A stretch of DNA of 9,891 bases from Candidatus Zixiibacteriota bacterium (lineage in GTDB: Bacteria > Zixibacteria > MSB-5A5 > GN15 > PGXB01): positions 1-9,891 of the forward strand of contig JAPLUS010000178.1 of NCBI GenBank assembly GCA_026397495.1, given 5' to 3'. Position numbers and translations under genes: made by a program. Below, piece after piece: positions 1 through 7,464 of this stretch. Position 1 is the first letter of the stretch. Every line of letters starts with the position of its first letter. The notes under the pieces are model-generated. The model ran no database searches. It saw nothing but the letters and a program-made list of their open reading frames with translations, and was not told the origin of the DNA.

Positions 1-25
1 AATTGATAAATAATTTTGGAAGTAT

Positions 26-62
26 AGACGACTGAATCCACCCCAGACAATTCTTGTCGTCT
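26..62. repeat. Inverted repeat with a competing inner hairpin
   Basis: AGACGAC (26-32) is a perfect 7-bp inverted repeat of GTCGTCT (56-62). Inside it, GACAA (46-50) can instead pair with TTGTC (54-58) around a 3-base loop. The two pairings share bases 56-58 and so exclude each other. No run of T follows on either strand, so it is not an ordinary intrinsic terminator. Its role is unknown, and no gene is visible in 1-170. Confidence 0.3.
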
Positions 63-92
63 CCTTATAAAATTCCTTAACAAAGTAAAACT

Positions 93-160
93 CACAAGTA
101 TTAAATCTTATAGGGAGCCACAAGTATATTAATTAATATTATAATTATGTCAAGTATATT
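93..160. repeat. Three short direct repeats (CAAGTAT) in AT-rich non-coding DNA
   Basis: CAAGTAT occurs at 95-101, 121-127 and 151-157. The first two copies share the longer CACAAGTAT (93-101, 119-127), and the last two share the 10-mer CAAGTATATT (121-130, 151-160). Start-to-start distances are 26 and 30 bp. They lie in a gene-free AT-rich stretch (1-170) beyond the terminator of the tlpA-like gene. They could be binding sites for a protein serving a gene left of the window, or chance in low-complexity sequence. Confidence 0.4.
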
Positions 161-176
161 TTTATCGATTGGCCAC

Positions 177-206
177 AAAAAAGGGCGGCCAATGACTTGG
201 CCGCCT
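177..206 (-). terminator. Intrinsic terminator of the tlpA-like gene
   Basis: Bases 183-192 and 197-206 form a 10-bp GC-rich stem (one G-U-type pair at the base) around the 4-base loop TGAC. Read on the minus strand, the stem is followed by six T (complement of the A run 177-182). It lies about 20 bp past the stop codon of the tlpA-like gene, and is the likely end of the transcript that carries dnaE and the two thioredoxin-fold genes. Confidence 0.85.
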
Positions 207-226
207 TTTCCCCGGTCGTATGACTT

Positions 227-811
227 TTAGAGAATCTTGGCCATTTGCTTCTGGAAATCATCATAGTGATTCAGGCCGATAAGCCGCCCTTTCTCAAGGC
301 CGTCCCGACCGACAAATATTGTAACGGGAATACCCATGGTTACGCCAAAGGCAATCTGAGCATCATTATTTGACATAAGCATTACCCACGGCATCTTATT
401 TTCCGCGGCAAAATCCCTTACTTTGCCGGGTATATCATTAACCGCCAATCCTATTATCTCCAACCCCTGAGGCTTATACTCGGCATATATTCTTTTCAGA
501 TCCGGCAACTCGACGCGGCAAGGCGGACACCAGGTACCCCAGAAGTTTAAAATCAGCGGACCTTTCCCTTTGAACTCTTCAAAGGCCCGCATTTTCCCGT
601 CAATATCGACCGCCTTGAAAGTAGGCCCGGCCGACTTGACTGCAAGACCCGCTGTTGCCGCACGTTGATTTTCCGCCTGTTTATCATTTGATGAACAAGA
701 AACCAGCCATGCTGAAATTATTAAGACTATTGAAAATGTTAGTATTTTTCTCAGATCCTCTCCCCGGGTTCTAATTCTGCCTTTTTCTGCCGCCGCTCTT
801 GACATATTCAT
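227..811 (-). CDS. TlpA/ResA-type thioredoxin-fold lipoprotein
   Basis: This is a membrane-anchored thiol-disulfide oxidoreductase acting outside the cytoplasmic membrane, probably reducing or proofreading disulfides in exported proteins. Numbered from the first ATG, residues 21-38 are a signal peptide (R-K then a hydrophobic stretch) ending in the lipobox L-V-S-C with Cys39. The thioredoxin domain carries W-C-P-P-C (94-98) and a later G-I-P-V-T cis-proline loop. The ATG at 811 lies inside the upstream thioredoxin gene, has no evident ribosome binding site, and adds a long charged extension before the signal peptide. A CTG at 752-754 gives the textbook N-terminus and follows a GGGGAG box by 5 bases, so the mature protein may really start there (175 residues). 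The coordinates given are the outer limit. Its substrate cannot be told from sequence; a cytochrome c maturation role is possible, but no ccm gene is nearby. Confidence 0.88.
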   Translation of the reverse strand: MNMSRAAAEKGRIRTRGEDLRKILTFSIVLIISAWLVSCSSNDKQAENQRAATAGLAVKSAGPTFKAVDIDGKMRAFEEFKGKGPLILNFWGTWCPPCRVELPDLKRIYAEYKPQGLEIIGLAVNDIPGKVRDFAAENKMPWVMLMSNNDAQIAFGVTMGIPVTIFVGRDGLEKGRLIGLNHYDDFQKQMAKIL

Positions 812-1325
812 CGAAAGTCATCTTTTTATGCAGGTCGTCTTTGACAAAAGATAATATATCAAAGAATCGATTACTTGGCCAATAACCGGGAGCCGGTCCG
901 ATTCGCTCACCATTTGATTGCAAAAACCAAAAAGTCGGGTAACCCGTGATTTGGTATTCCGACCTCGCTAAATTCTGCTCCGTTATTTTATATCCATTGA
1001 TATTGAGTTCATTTGGAGAATCTCCATCAACCTTAATACTGACAAAATTGGTGTTAATATATTTGATTATTTCAGCATTGGAAAATGTCTCTTTTTCCAT
1101 TCGCTTACAGTAACCACACCATTTGGCCGTAAAATTGACTAAGATATGCTTGCCATTTTTCTTAGCCAGTTTAAGCCCGGCATCATAGAGATACCAGTTA
1201 ATTTGGGTACTATCAATGACAATAGAGTCGTCTTTGACCTTTGGTTTTTTCCCGTCCTTGTCCTGCGCCGCCACAAGTGATATAATTATTAGGGTCGATA
1301 TTATTCCGAGTAAGAAATATTTCAT
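771..1325 (-). CDS. Exported thioredoxin-like protein (Thioredoxin_7/DUF255-like)
   Basis: This is a 184-residue single-domain thioredoxin-fold protein with an N-terminal signal peptide (M-K-Y, then about 16 hydrophobic residues ending V-A-A-Q), so it should act in the periplasm. The active site is K-W-C-G-Y-C-K, with cysteines near residues 70 and 73, and the cis-proline loop is T-G-Y-P-T-F. The spacing of W-C-x-x-C after an F-T-A-K strand resembles DsbD-C-terminal-like and SoxW-like small thioredoxins. I chose the ATG at 1323-1325; a TTG one codon earlier is possible, and AGG lies about 10 bases upstream of the ATG. It starts about 45 bp after dnaE with no terminator between them, and is followed by another thioredoxin-fold gene. 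The two may form an electron relay, which is inference from adjacency and shared fold. Confidence 0.85.
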   Translation of the reverse strand: MKYFLLGIISTLIIISLVAAQDKDGKKPKVKDDSIVIDSTQINWYLYDAGLKLAKKNGKHILVNFTAKWCGYCKRMEKETFSNAEIIKYINTNFVSIKVDGDSPNELNINGYKITEQNLARSEYQITGYPTFWFLQSNGERIGPAPGYWPSNRFFDILSFVKDDLHKKMTFDEYVKSGGRKRQN

Positions 1326-1370
1326 CAATTCATAACCTATCTTTTTAGATTTCCCAAACTTTCTGTCGCC

Positions 1371-3899
1371 CTATTTGGGCGGTTGGAGATAGACGGCCGT
1401 ATCCCCCAGCATTTCCTTCAGCCTTGTTAACAATTTACTCTCCGGAGTAATCATAAGTTTCTTGGATTTAATCAAATATTCCTCACCATTGCGTCGGATG
1501 GCAAAGATGACCGGGGTTGTCCCCTGACTTTTTTCGAGTATGTTTTGTATGGCGTTCAGTTTTCTTTCGGTTGTTTCTTCATCAATTCTTATGACCAACT
1601 GGCAATTAAACCGTTCCGCGAGAGATTCTAAGGGAAAAACATCATTAACAATCACCTTGGGAGTTTCTCCCTCGCGGGTAGAAACCCGCCCGGTCAACAT
1701 AACAATATTGTCTTGGAGAAGGTATCCCTTCCCCTTTTCATAGCAATCGGAGAAGAATATCAATTCCACTTTCCCCTTAAAATCTTCCACAGTGGCAAAA
1801 GCCATTCTATTGCCCCGCTTATCGGTCATAACCTTCACGGCGGAGACAATCCCGCCAAAACGAACCTCACGACCATCCTTTACTTCCGCCAGTTTTTCGG
1901 TGTTGGTCGTTCCAAAACCCGCCAATTCGGAGCGGTACCGGTCCAAGGGATGCCCGGAAACATAAAATCCCAAAATCTCTTTTTCCTTTGAAAGTCTGCC
2001 GGATAGGGACCAGTCCGGAATATCCGGAAAAGCCGGTTCCGTTCGCCCAATCTGCGTCCCGCCGGTTGAGAATAGATCATGGTTATTAACGGAAAGAGAA
2101 ACTTTCTGTCCGTACTCTAACATAGTCTCGACCACCTCTGTCTTCTGTGCCCGATTTCCAGGAAGAGAATCAAGGGCTCCGGCGGCAATCAGCGATTCCA
2201 GTGTCCGGCGATTGAGATTTTTCAATTGAACATGGCTGACCAAATCCGCAAAAGCAGTAAATTTGCCGCCCATATTTCTGGCATCGATAATCGCTTCCAC
2301 AGCTCCTTCGCCCACATTCTTTACCGCCAGAAGCCCAAAGCGAATTTTTCCGTCTTTGACACTAAAGGCCTTAGCCGATTCATTTACATCCGGCGGCAGA
2401 ACAGTGATATTGAGATGGCGGCATTCCTCCATCAGAATATATATTCTATCGGCGGAATCAGTTTCAGAAGTCATATTGGCGGCCATAAACTCATGGGGAT
2501 AATGAGTCTTAAAATAAGCGCACTGGTAGGCCACATAGGCATAACCGGTGGAATGCGCCTTATTGAAACCGTAGCGGGCAAAGGTCTCTATCTGCTCAAA
2601 GACAGAACCGGCAATCTTGGCATTAATATGCTGTTTTTCACAGCCTTCGAAAAATTCCCTTTTTTGTTCAGCCATTAGCTCGGCCTGCTTTTTCCCCATT
2701 GCTTTACGGAGAATATCAGCCCTCCCCATCGAATACCCGGCCAGTGAATTGGCGATTTGTAAAACCTGTTCTTGAAAAACAATTACGCCATAGGTCTCCT
2801 TCAATATTTTCTCAAGACGAGGATGGTCAAACTTGACCTCTTTAGCGCCATTTTTTCGTTCGATATAGATATCAATCATACCGGAATCTAACGGTCCCGG
2901 TCGATAGAGGGCATTCATTACGGTAAGATCAGTCAGGCTTTCCGGTTTTAGCCGGCGCAAATAATCCCGCATGCCGCCCGATTCAAACTGGAAAATGCCA
3001 ATGGTATCCCCTCGGGCGAAAAGCTTATAGACCTTTTTATCATTGAGATCGAGACTATCAATATCTATTATTTTACCATGGTTTTGCTCAATCATTTTCA
3101 AGCAATCTTGAATTACCGTCAATGTCCGCAATCCCAGAAAATCTATTTTCAGAAGACCAATTTCCTCAACCATTTTCATATCAAACTGAGTCGTAATCTC
3201 ATCTTTGGTGCCTTTAAAAAGCGGGACATATTCGGTCAGCGCCTTGGGGGCAATAACCACTCCGGCAGCATGAGTGGAAGCATGACGAGCTAACCCTTCC
3301 AGCGTTTTGGAAAGGTCTATTAGCTTCTTTATTCGAATATCTTTTTCATATAATTCCCCCAATTCGGGGCTTTGCGCAAGAGCCCGCTCAAGGGTCATAT
3401 CAACGGCAAAGGGAATCATTTTGGCAATTCTATCTACCTCGGCATACGCCATTCCCAGAACCCGTCCTACATCTCGTACCACCCCGCGCGCGGCCATGGT
3501 GCCAAAGGTTATTATCTGAGTAACATTGTCCTTGCCATACTTATTGACTACATATTCAATTATCTTATCTCGGCCCCGATCGGAAAAATCGATATCAATA
3601 TCCGGCATTGAGATTCGTTCGGGATTAAGGAAACGTTCAAAAAGGAGGGAATACTTTATGGGGTCAATATTGGTAATTTTCAGGCAATATGATACTATTG
3701 AACCGGCGGCCGAACCGCGTCCCGGCCCCACGGGAATATCCTGAGAACGGGCATAGTCAATAAAATCTTTGACAATCAAAAAATATCCGGCAAATCCCAT
3801 CTGCTTGATGATCGACAGCTCATAATCCAATCTTTTCTTCAATTCTTCCGTGCTTTTCTTATAACGTTCTATCAGGCCCTCTTCAGCCAGGTGCCGCAA
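1371..3899 (-). CDS. dnaE: DNA polymerase III alpha subunit, C-terminal part (frameshifted dnaE)
   Basis: This frame encodes the polymerase body of the replicative DNA polymerase: 842 residues from a TTG at 3899, which is probably not a real start because the coding frame continues back to about 3923. Visible are the G-P-G-R-G-S-A-A-G motif (58-66), the P-D-I-D-I-D-F palm motif (99-105) with two catalytic aspartates, the third acidic residue in K-I-D-F-L-G-L (about 253), the F-Q-E-Q-V and G-F-N-K-A-H-S segments, and an OB-fold near 680-730. The C-terminal tail ends before a TAG. No intein is seen. The N-terminal PHP portion lies in another frame (3872-4804). The two join exactly as F-P-I-P-P / A-F-I-E-A-D-S-Y if one base is restored near 3923, giving about 1144 residues, normal for DnaE. 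dnaE is usually essential, so a sequencing or assembly error is the likeliest cause unless another dnaE exists. Confidence 0.95.
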   Translation of the reverse strand: MRHLAEEGLIERYKKSTEELKKRLDYELSIIKQMGFAGYFLIVKDFIDYARSQDIPVGPGRGSAAGSIVSYCLKITNIDPIKYSLLFERFLNPERISMPDIDIDFSDRGRDKIIEYVVNKYGKDNVTQIITFGTMAARGVVRDVGRVLGMAYAEVDRIAKMIPFAVDMTLERALAQSPELGELYEKDIRIKKLIDLSKTLEGLARHASTHAAGVVIAPKALTEYVPLFKGTKDEITTQFDMKMVEEIGLLKIDFLGLRTLTVIQDCLKMIEQNHGKIIDIDSLDLNDKKVYKLFARGDTIGIFQFESGGMRDYLRRLKPESLTDLTVMNALYRPGPLDSGMIDIYIERKNGAKEVKFDHPRLEKILKETYGVIVFQEQVLQIANSLAGYSMGRADILRKAMGKKQAELMAEQKREFFEGCEKQHINAKIAGSVFEQIETFARYGFNKAHSTGYAYVAYQCAYFKTHYPHEFMAANMTSETDSADRIYILMEECRHLNITVLPPDVNESAKAFSVKDGKIRFGLLAVKNVGEGAVEAIIDARNMGGKFTAFADLVSHVQLKNLNRRTLESLIAAGALDSLPGNRAQKTEVVETMLEYGQKVSLSVNNHDLFSTGGTQIGRTEPAFPDIPDWSLSGRLSKEKEILGFYVSGHPLDRYRSELAGFGTTNTEKLAEVKDGREVRFGGIVSAVKVMTDKRGNRMAFATVEDFKGKVELIFFSDCYEKGKGYLLQDNIVMLTGRVSTREGETPKVIVNDVFPLESLAERFNCQLVIRIDEETTERKLNAIQNILEKSQGTTPVIFAIRRNGEEYLIKSKKLMITPESKLLTRLKEMLGDTAVYLQPPK

Positions 3900-4804
3900 G
3901 TAGCTGTCAGCCTCAATAAAGGCGGTGGAATAGGAAAGTGCGGCAGATGAAGTTTCCCCAGCTCCAGTTCAACATTGCACTCTTCCGCAATTCGAATCGT
4001 ATTGGCTATGGCCTCCGGAAAATCTGCGAATAATTGAATCATTTCTTCCGGGGATTTGAAGTATATTTGATCCGTTTCATAGCGCATCCGATCGATATCG
4101 GAAATGAATTTACCGGTCTGTATGCAGAGAAGAGCATCATGGGCTTCCCAATCGCTCTGATGCAGGTAATGGCAGTCGTTGGTCGCCACCAGCGGGATAT
4201 TGGTTTCCCTATGAATAGTATCTATCATCGGGATCAGCAGAATTTCCCGTTCGAGATGATGATTCTGCAGTTCTAGGAAGAAATTCCCCTCACCAAAGAT
4301 GTCGTTAAATTCTCCAGCCGTTATCGCCGCTTTTTCCGGCTCGCCGTGTAGAAGATACCAGTTTATCTCCCCTTTCATACAAGCCGAAAGGCCAATAAGT
4401 CCCTCCGAATGCCGGCGGAGCAACTCCCGGTCAATACGGGGACGATGATAGAACCCCTCAAGAAATCCGGCGGTAGATAGTTTAATTAAATTCTTATAGC
4501 CGGTTTGATTCTTAGCCAGAAGAACCAGATGAAAACCGCCATCGGGATAGGAGCCTGACGGTTTTTTGTCAAATCGTGAGCCGGCCGCCACATAGGCTTC
4601 AGTACCTATAATCGGCTTCAATCCTGCCTTAGTTGCTTTCTTATAAAATTCGGCAACCCCGAATAGATTTCCATGATCGGTAATAGCCAGCGCTGGCATT
4701 TTATAGTGCATGGCCAAATCAATTACCGCATCAAGCTGACAGGCGCCATCCAAAAGGGAATATTGACTATGCGTATGAAGATGAACAAAATTGGCAAATT
4801 TCAT
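3872..4804 (-). CDS. dnaE: DNA polymerase III alpha subunit, N-terminal PHP part (frameshifted dnaE)
   Basis: This is the N-terminal part of DnaE: 310 residues, of which about the first 294 are genuine and the last 16 are out-of-frame read-through. The PHP domain carries H-L-H-T-H-S and L-L-D-G near residues 8-20, I-T-D-H-G-N, G-T-E-A-Y, H-L-V-L-L and A-T-N-D-C-H-Y. The metal-binding histidines and acids therefore look intact. In bacteria with an intact set (for example Thermus or mycobacteria) this domain can be a metal-dependent 3'-5' proofreading nuclease, so the same may hold here (inference). Reading of this frame goes wrong after the P-I-P-P codons at about 3923 and stops at 3872, overlapping the second fragment by 28 bp. 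The ATG at 4804 has no strong ribosome binding site. Confidence 0.93.
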   Translation of the reverse strand: MKFANFVHLHTHSQYSLLDGACQLDAVIDLAMHYKMPALAITDHGNLFGVAEFYKKATKAGLKPIIGTEAYVAAGSRFDKKPSGSYPDGGFHLVLLAKNQTGYKNLIKLSTAGFLEGFYHRPRIDRELLRRHSEGLIGLSACMKGEINWYLLHGEPEKAAITAGEFNDIFGEGNFFLELQNHHLEREILLIPMIDTIHRETNIPLVATNDCHYLHQSDWEAHDALLCIQTGKFISDIDRMRYETDQIYFKSPEEMIQLFADFPEAIANTIRIAEECNVELELGKLHLPHFPIPPPLLRLTATCGTWLKRA

Positions 4805-4911
4805 ATGGTAACTCGGGCAACTATTAGTTCAAAATCGCAACCATCCCAATTCTAATACTTTTTTGCTCCGTATAAAAGATTTAAAGCCGAATTTTTTGTC
4901 TGCCTTATAAT

Positions 4912-4941
4912 ATCATAAGAAGATTTCCTGCCATAAGCCAA
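4912..4941 (-). promoter_or_regulatory. Possible sigma70-type promoter of dnaE
   Basis: On the minus strand, TTGGCT (4936-4941) is followed after 18 bp by TATGAT (4912-4917), about 105 bp upstream of the dnaE ATG. The boxes match consensus at 4/6 and 5/6. No terminator is visible between the LysE-family gene and dnaE, so read-through from that gene is also possible. The rest of the 156-bp gap shows nothing else clear. Confidence 0.35.
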
Positions 4942-4960
4942 TCTCCACAGTCGGGAATTG

Positions 4961-5602
4961 CTAAATTGACCCAACCACCCCATCGCGGATAAAGAGGCCG
5001 CCAATACCCAGCAAGAAAAAGGCGCAGACAATAATCAATATTTTATAGGCGGTGCCGGTGATTATTTTCCTTCCTCTCCAAATCAGGAAGCTGACCAGAG
5101 TATACCAGACAAAATCTGAGGAGATATGGCCGATATAGAAAACCGCCGGACCGACCGGGCCATATTTAAGAGCCTTTATCAGAAAGGCCAGGCCGGTAGT
5201 AGCCCACCAAATAAACCAATAAGGATTGGATATTGATGCAACAAAGCCGTCTAAAACCAGTTGCGTGGATTTTTTGTTTTTCCTCGTATCCGATAGAGAT
5301 TCCGCCTTTAATCTAAACACCTTCCAAATCATTCCCAGCCCCATGAAGATAAGCATTCCTCCGCCGACCATACCAATGATATTCCCCACGATCTTATGGT
5401 TACTCACAAGGGTCGCCAACCCAAGCGAAAGAAGAACGACCAGGGCGATTTCGGCCAAAGCATGGCCGGTGGTAATAATCGGCCCGGTGCGGATCCCTCC
5501 GGCAGAGCTTTCGGCAATGTCAATTGCCAGCATAGGGCCGGGCATTAGCGCTCCGGAAAAACCGACTATAAAAGAAGCGGCAAAGAGGGATATTAATTCC
5601 AT
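4961..5602 (-). CDS. LysE/RhtB-family exporter
   Basis: This 213-residue, strongly hydrophobic inner-membrane protein belongs to the LysE translocator superfamily, whose members export amino acids or related small metabolites. The N-terminal hydrophobic segment runs into the family signature around G-A-L-M-P-G-P-M (about 18-25). Further membrane segments lie near 40-65, 70-90, 115-140, 150-170 and 185-205, with a basic cytoplasmic loop between (K-A-E-S-L-S-D-T-R-K-N-K-K). Length fits the family. Start is the ATG at 5602, with only a weak AGAG just upstream. It stands alone: an upstream terminator separates it from crt, and dnaE begins 156 bp downstream. The exported substrate cannot be read from sequence. 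Confidence 0.85.
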   Translation of the reverse strand: MELISLFAASFIVGFSGALMPGPMLAIDIAESSAGGIRTGPIITTGHALAEIALVVLLSLGLATLVSNHKIVGNIIGMVGGGMLIFMGLGMIWKVFRLKAESLSDTRKNKKSTQLVLDGFVASISNPYWFIWWATTGLAFLIKALKYGPVGPAVFYIGHISSDFVWYTLVSFLIWRGRKIITGTAYKILIIVCAFFLLGIGGLFIRDGVVGSI

Positions 5603-5685
5603 CTCTAATATCTGCGAATCTTAAGGAAAACAACCGCAATTTATTCCTCATATCGAGAAATTTTAAAGGCGGTATCTATAAGTAT

Positions 5686-5727
5686 AAAAAATGGGGAACG
5701 GCCTTAAAGTCAGACGCCCTTCCCCAT
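5686..5727 (-). terminator. Intrinsic terminator of the hbd-crt operon
   Basis: ATGGGGAA (5691-5698) pairs perfectly with TTCCCCAT (5720-5727). The stem continues after a C/C mismatch with three more pairs (5700-5702 with 5716-5718) around a loop of about 13 bases. On the minus strand the hairpin is followed by a run of T (complement of 5686-5690). It begins about 10 bp past the crt stop codon. Confidence 0.8.
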
Positions 5728-5736
5728 CGTTTGACA

Positions 5737-6516
5737 TTATTTGCCCTTGAATTCCGCTTTGCGCTTTTCAAGAAAAGCTTTCATTCCTTCAAAGGCATCA
5801 CTGGTGCCATAAATAGCGCCAAAATTAATTTTCTCCAAATCACAGGCGGCGGAAAGATTGATATCCAGACCGCGATTGATACATTCTTTGGCAACCGCAA
5901 TGGCAAGCGAAGCCTTGGAGGTAATCGATTTTGCCATCTCCATAGCCTTATTCATCAGCTCTTCAACCGGATAGACTTCATCCACCAGTCCGATACGATG
6001 CGCTTCATGGGCGTCAATCATTTCCCCTGTAAATATCATCTGTTTGGCTTTGCCGCGCCCTACCAGGCGAGCCAGTCTCTGGGTGCCGCCATAACCGGGT
6101 ATAAGACCCAGATTAACCTCCGGTTGGCCGAACTTGGCCTTATCCGAGGCTAGACGGATATCGCAGGCCATGGCCAGTTCGCACCCGCCCCCAAGCGCAA
6201 ATCCATTGACCGCCGCAATCACCGGACATGGAAAATTTTCGATTGTTTTCGTCAGATACAATCCCTTCATCGAGGTAGCGATTGCCTTCTGGACATCGCA
6301 CTGTGCCAGCTCACTAATATCGGCTCCGGCTACAAAGGCTTTTCCGGCTCCGGTGATTATGACACACCCCAGAGAATTATCCCCCCAGCTATGATGGAAA
6401 AAGCTCTGCAGTTCATTCACCGTTTCGTCATTTAACGCATTGAGCGCTTTCTCGCGATTAATGGTAATGACAGCAATCTTATCTTCTCTTTTGACAATGA
6501 TATTTTTGTATTCCAT
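5737..6516 (-). CDS. crt: Enoyl-CoA hydratase / 3-hydroxybutyryl-CoA dehydratase (crotonase)
   Basis: This 259-residue crotonase-fold enzyme, the usual length, hydrates trans-2-enoyl-CoA to 3-hydroxyacyl-CoA, or the reverse, in the cytoplasm. The CoA/oxyanion-hole segment A-F-V-A-G-A-D-I lies at 60-67 and G-F-A-L-G-G-G-C-E at 105-113. Both catalytic glutamates are present: Glu113 in G-G-G-C-E and Glu133 in F-G-Q-P-E, 20 residues apart as in the rat mitochondrial enzyme. G-Y-G-G-T-Q-R-L follows. The ATG at 6516 is preceded by GAGGGG at good spacing. The gene starts 11 bp after hbd stops, so the two are co-transcribed and catalyse consecutive steps. Whether it serves short-chain fermentation or fatty-acid degradation cannot be told; thiolase and acyl-CoA dehydrogenase genes are not in the window. 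Confidence 0.93.
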   Translation of the reverse strand: MEYKNIIVKREDKIAVITINREKALNALNDETVNELQSFFHHSWGDNSLGCVIITGAGKAFVAGADISELAQCDVQKAIATSMKGLYLTKTIENFPCPVIAAVNGFALGGGCELAMACDIRLASDKAKFGQPEVNLGLIPGYGGTQRLARLVGRGKAKQMIFTGEMIDAHEAHRIGLVDEVYPVEELMNKAMEMAKSITSKASLAIAVAKECINRGLDINLSAACDLEKINFGAIYGTSDAFEGMKAFLEKRKAEFKGK

Positions 6517-6527
6517 TTTCCCCTCAC

Positions 6528-7379
6528 TTATTTGGAATAATCATAAAAGCCGTGGCCTGATTTTTTCCCCAGGTATCCGGCATTAACCATCCGACGAAGA
6601 AGCGGCGGAGCGGCATAATGACTATCCTTAAATTCATCGTACATTATATCGGCAATATAAAGAGTCGTATCCAATCCAATAAAATCGGTTAGGGTCAATG
6701 GCCCCATAGGATGACCACACCCCAAAACCATGGCATTATCGATATCCTCACGAGTGGCCAGTTCATTTTCATACTGGCGGATAGCATCCAACAGATAAGG
6801 TATAAGAAGAGCATTAACAACAAATCCGGGAGTATCTTTGGCGCTGACCGTGGTCTTGCCGATTGATTCGGCAAAGGTCTTGGCGGTCTTAAAAGTTTCG
6901 TCCGCGGTATCAAGAGTTTTGACTACCTCAACCAGTTTCATCACCGGTACCGGATTAAAAAAATGAAGTCCCACAAACTGTCCCCGTCGCTTAAGGGAGG
7001 CCGCCAGATCACCTACCGGAAGCGAGGATGTATTAGTGGCAAAAATGGCCTCGGCCTTACAGGCCTTATCTAACTCCGCAAAAATTTCTTTCTTAATGGC
7101 CATATTTTCGGTGGCCGCTTCGATTACAATATCGCAGTCGGACAAAGCGGCAAGCTCGGTGGTCGCCTTGATATTGGCCAATATCTTATCTTTGCCGGCC
7201 TGGTCCAATTTCCCCTTTTCAATAGCCTTATCTAAAAGCTTAGTAATCCCCCGTATTCCTCTCTGCAATAATTCATCGCTGATATCATTGATAATCACCG
7301 AGTATCCGGCCTGTGCCGATACCTGAGCGATGCCTGCTCCCATTTGACCAATTCCAATCACACCGACTTTCTTTATCAT
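6528..7379 (-). CDS. hbd: 3-hydroxybutyryl-CoA (3-hydroxyacyl-CoA) dehydrogenase
   Basis: This 283-residue stand-alone dehydrogenase interconverts 3-hydroxyacyl-CoA and acetoacyl-CoA with NAD(P). The Rossmann motif G-I-G-Q-M-G is at 9-14, with an Asp at the end of the second strand (Asp32), which favours NAD. The catalytic pair is His139 (G-L-H-F-F-N-P) and Glu151 (K-L-V-E-V-V). N-T-S-S lies at 116-119 and K-D-T-P-G-F-V-V-N at 181-189. The C-terminal helical domain has G-C-G-H-P-M-G-P-L-T-L and ends G-H-G-F-Y-D-Y. Length is exactly that of clostridial-type Hbd and PaaH, not the fused multifunctional enzyme. It starts at the ATG at 7379 and is the first gene of the hbd-crt unit. Confidence 0.94.
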   Translation of the reverse strand: MIKKVGVIGIGQMGAGIAQVSAQAGYSVIINDISDELLQRGIRGITKLLDKAIEKGKLDQAGKDKILANIKATTELAALSDCDIVIEAATENMAIKKEIFAELDKACKAEAIFATNTSSLPVGDLAASLKRRGQFVGLHFFNPVPVMKLVEVVKTLDTADETFKTAKTFAESIGKTTVSAKDTPGFVVNALLIPYLLDAIRQYENELATREDIDNAMVLGCGHPMGPLTLTDFIGLDTTLYIADIMYDEFKDSHYAAPPLLRRMVNAGYLGKKSGHGFYDYSK

Positions 7380-7435
7380 ATACTACTCTCTGTTTAAGGA
7401 TTAAACGATAGAGTTAATTTTCTTCACTTAAAACA

Positions 7436-7464
7436 AATATAAAGGAACAATTCCTGCAGGTCAA
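7436..7464 (-). promoter_or_regulatory. Sigma70-type promoter of hbd-crt with operator-like dyads
   Basis: On the minus strand, TTGACC (7459-7464) and TATATT (7436-7441) are separated by exactly 17 bp, each matching consensus at 5/6. The predicted transcript starts near 7429, giving a leader of about 50 bases before the hbd ATG. The spacer holds an AGGAA-CAA-TTCCT dyad (7443-7447 and 7451-7455), overlapping the 8-bp palindrome CCTGCAGG (7453-7460) that runs into the -35 box. These could be a repressor site, as is common for acyl-CoA operons, but no regulator gene is present here. Confidence 0.6.

Noticed and set aside
1353..1379. CCCAAA/TTTGGG inverted repeat at the end of dnaE as a terminator
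   Set aside because: The stem is only 6 bp with a 15-base loop and no T run follows on the minus strand; the downstream thioredoxin gene is probably co-transcribed.
2226..2678. 150-codon plus-strand reading frame
   Set aside because: It lies wholly opposite the polymerase core of dnaE, whose motifs are unmistakable; it is an antisense shadow.
3897..3925. Intein or deliberately split dnaE
   Set aside because: No intein motifs or split-intein ends flank the break, and a single restored base makes the protein continuous; a one-base lesion is simpler.
5731..6153. 140-codon plus-strand reading frame
   Set aside because: Antisense shadow of crt, which has both catalytic glutamates and a good ribosome binding site.
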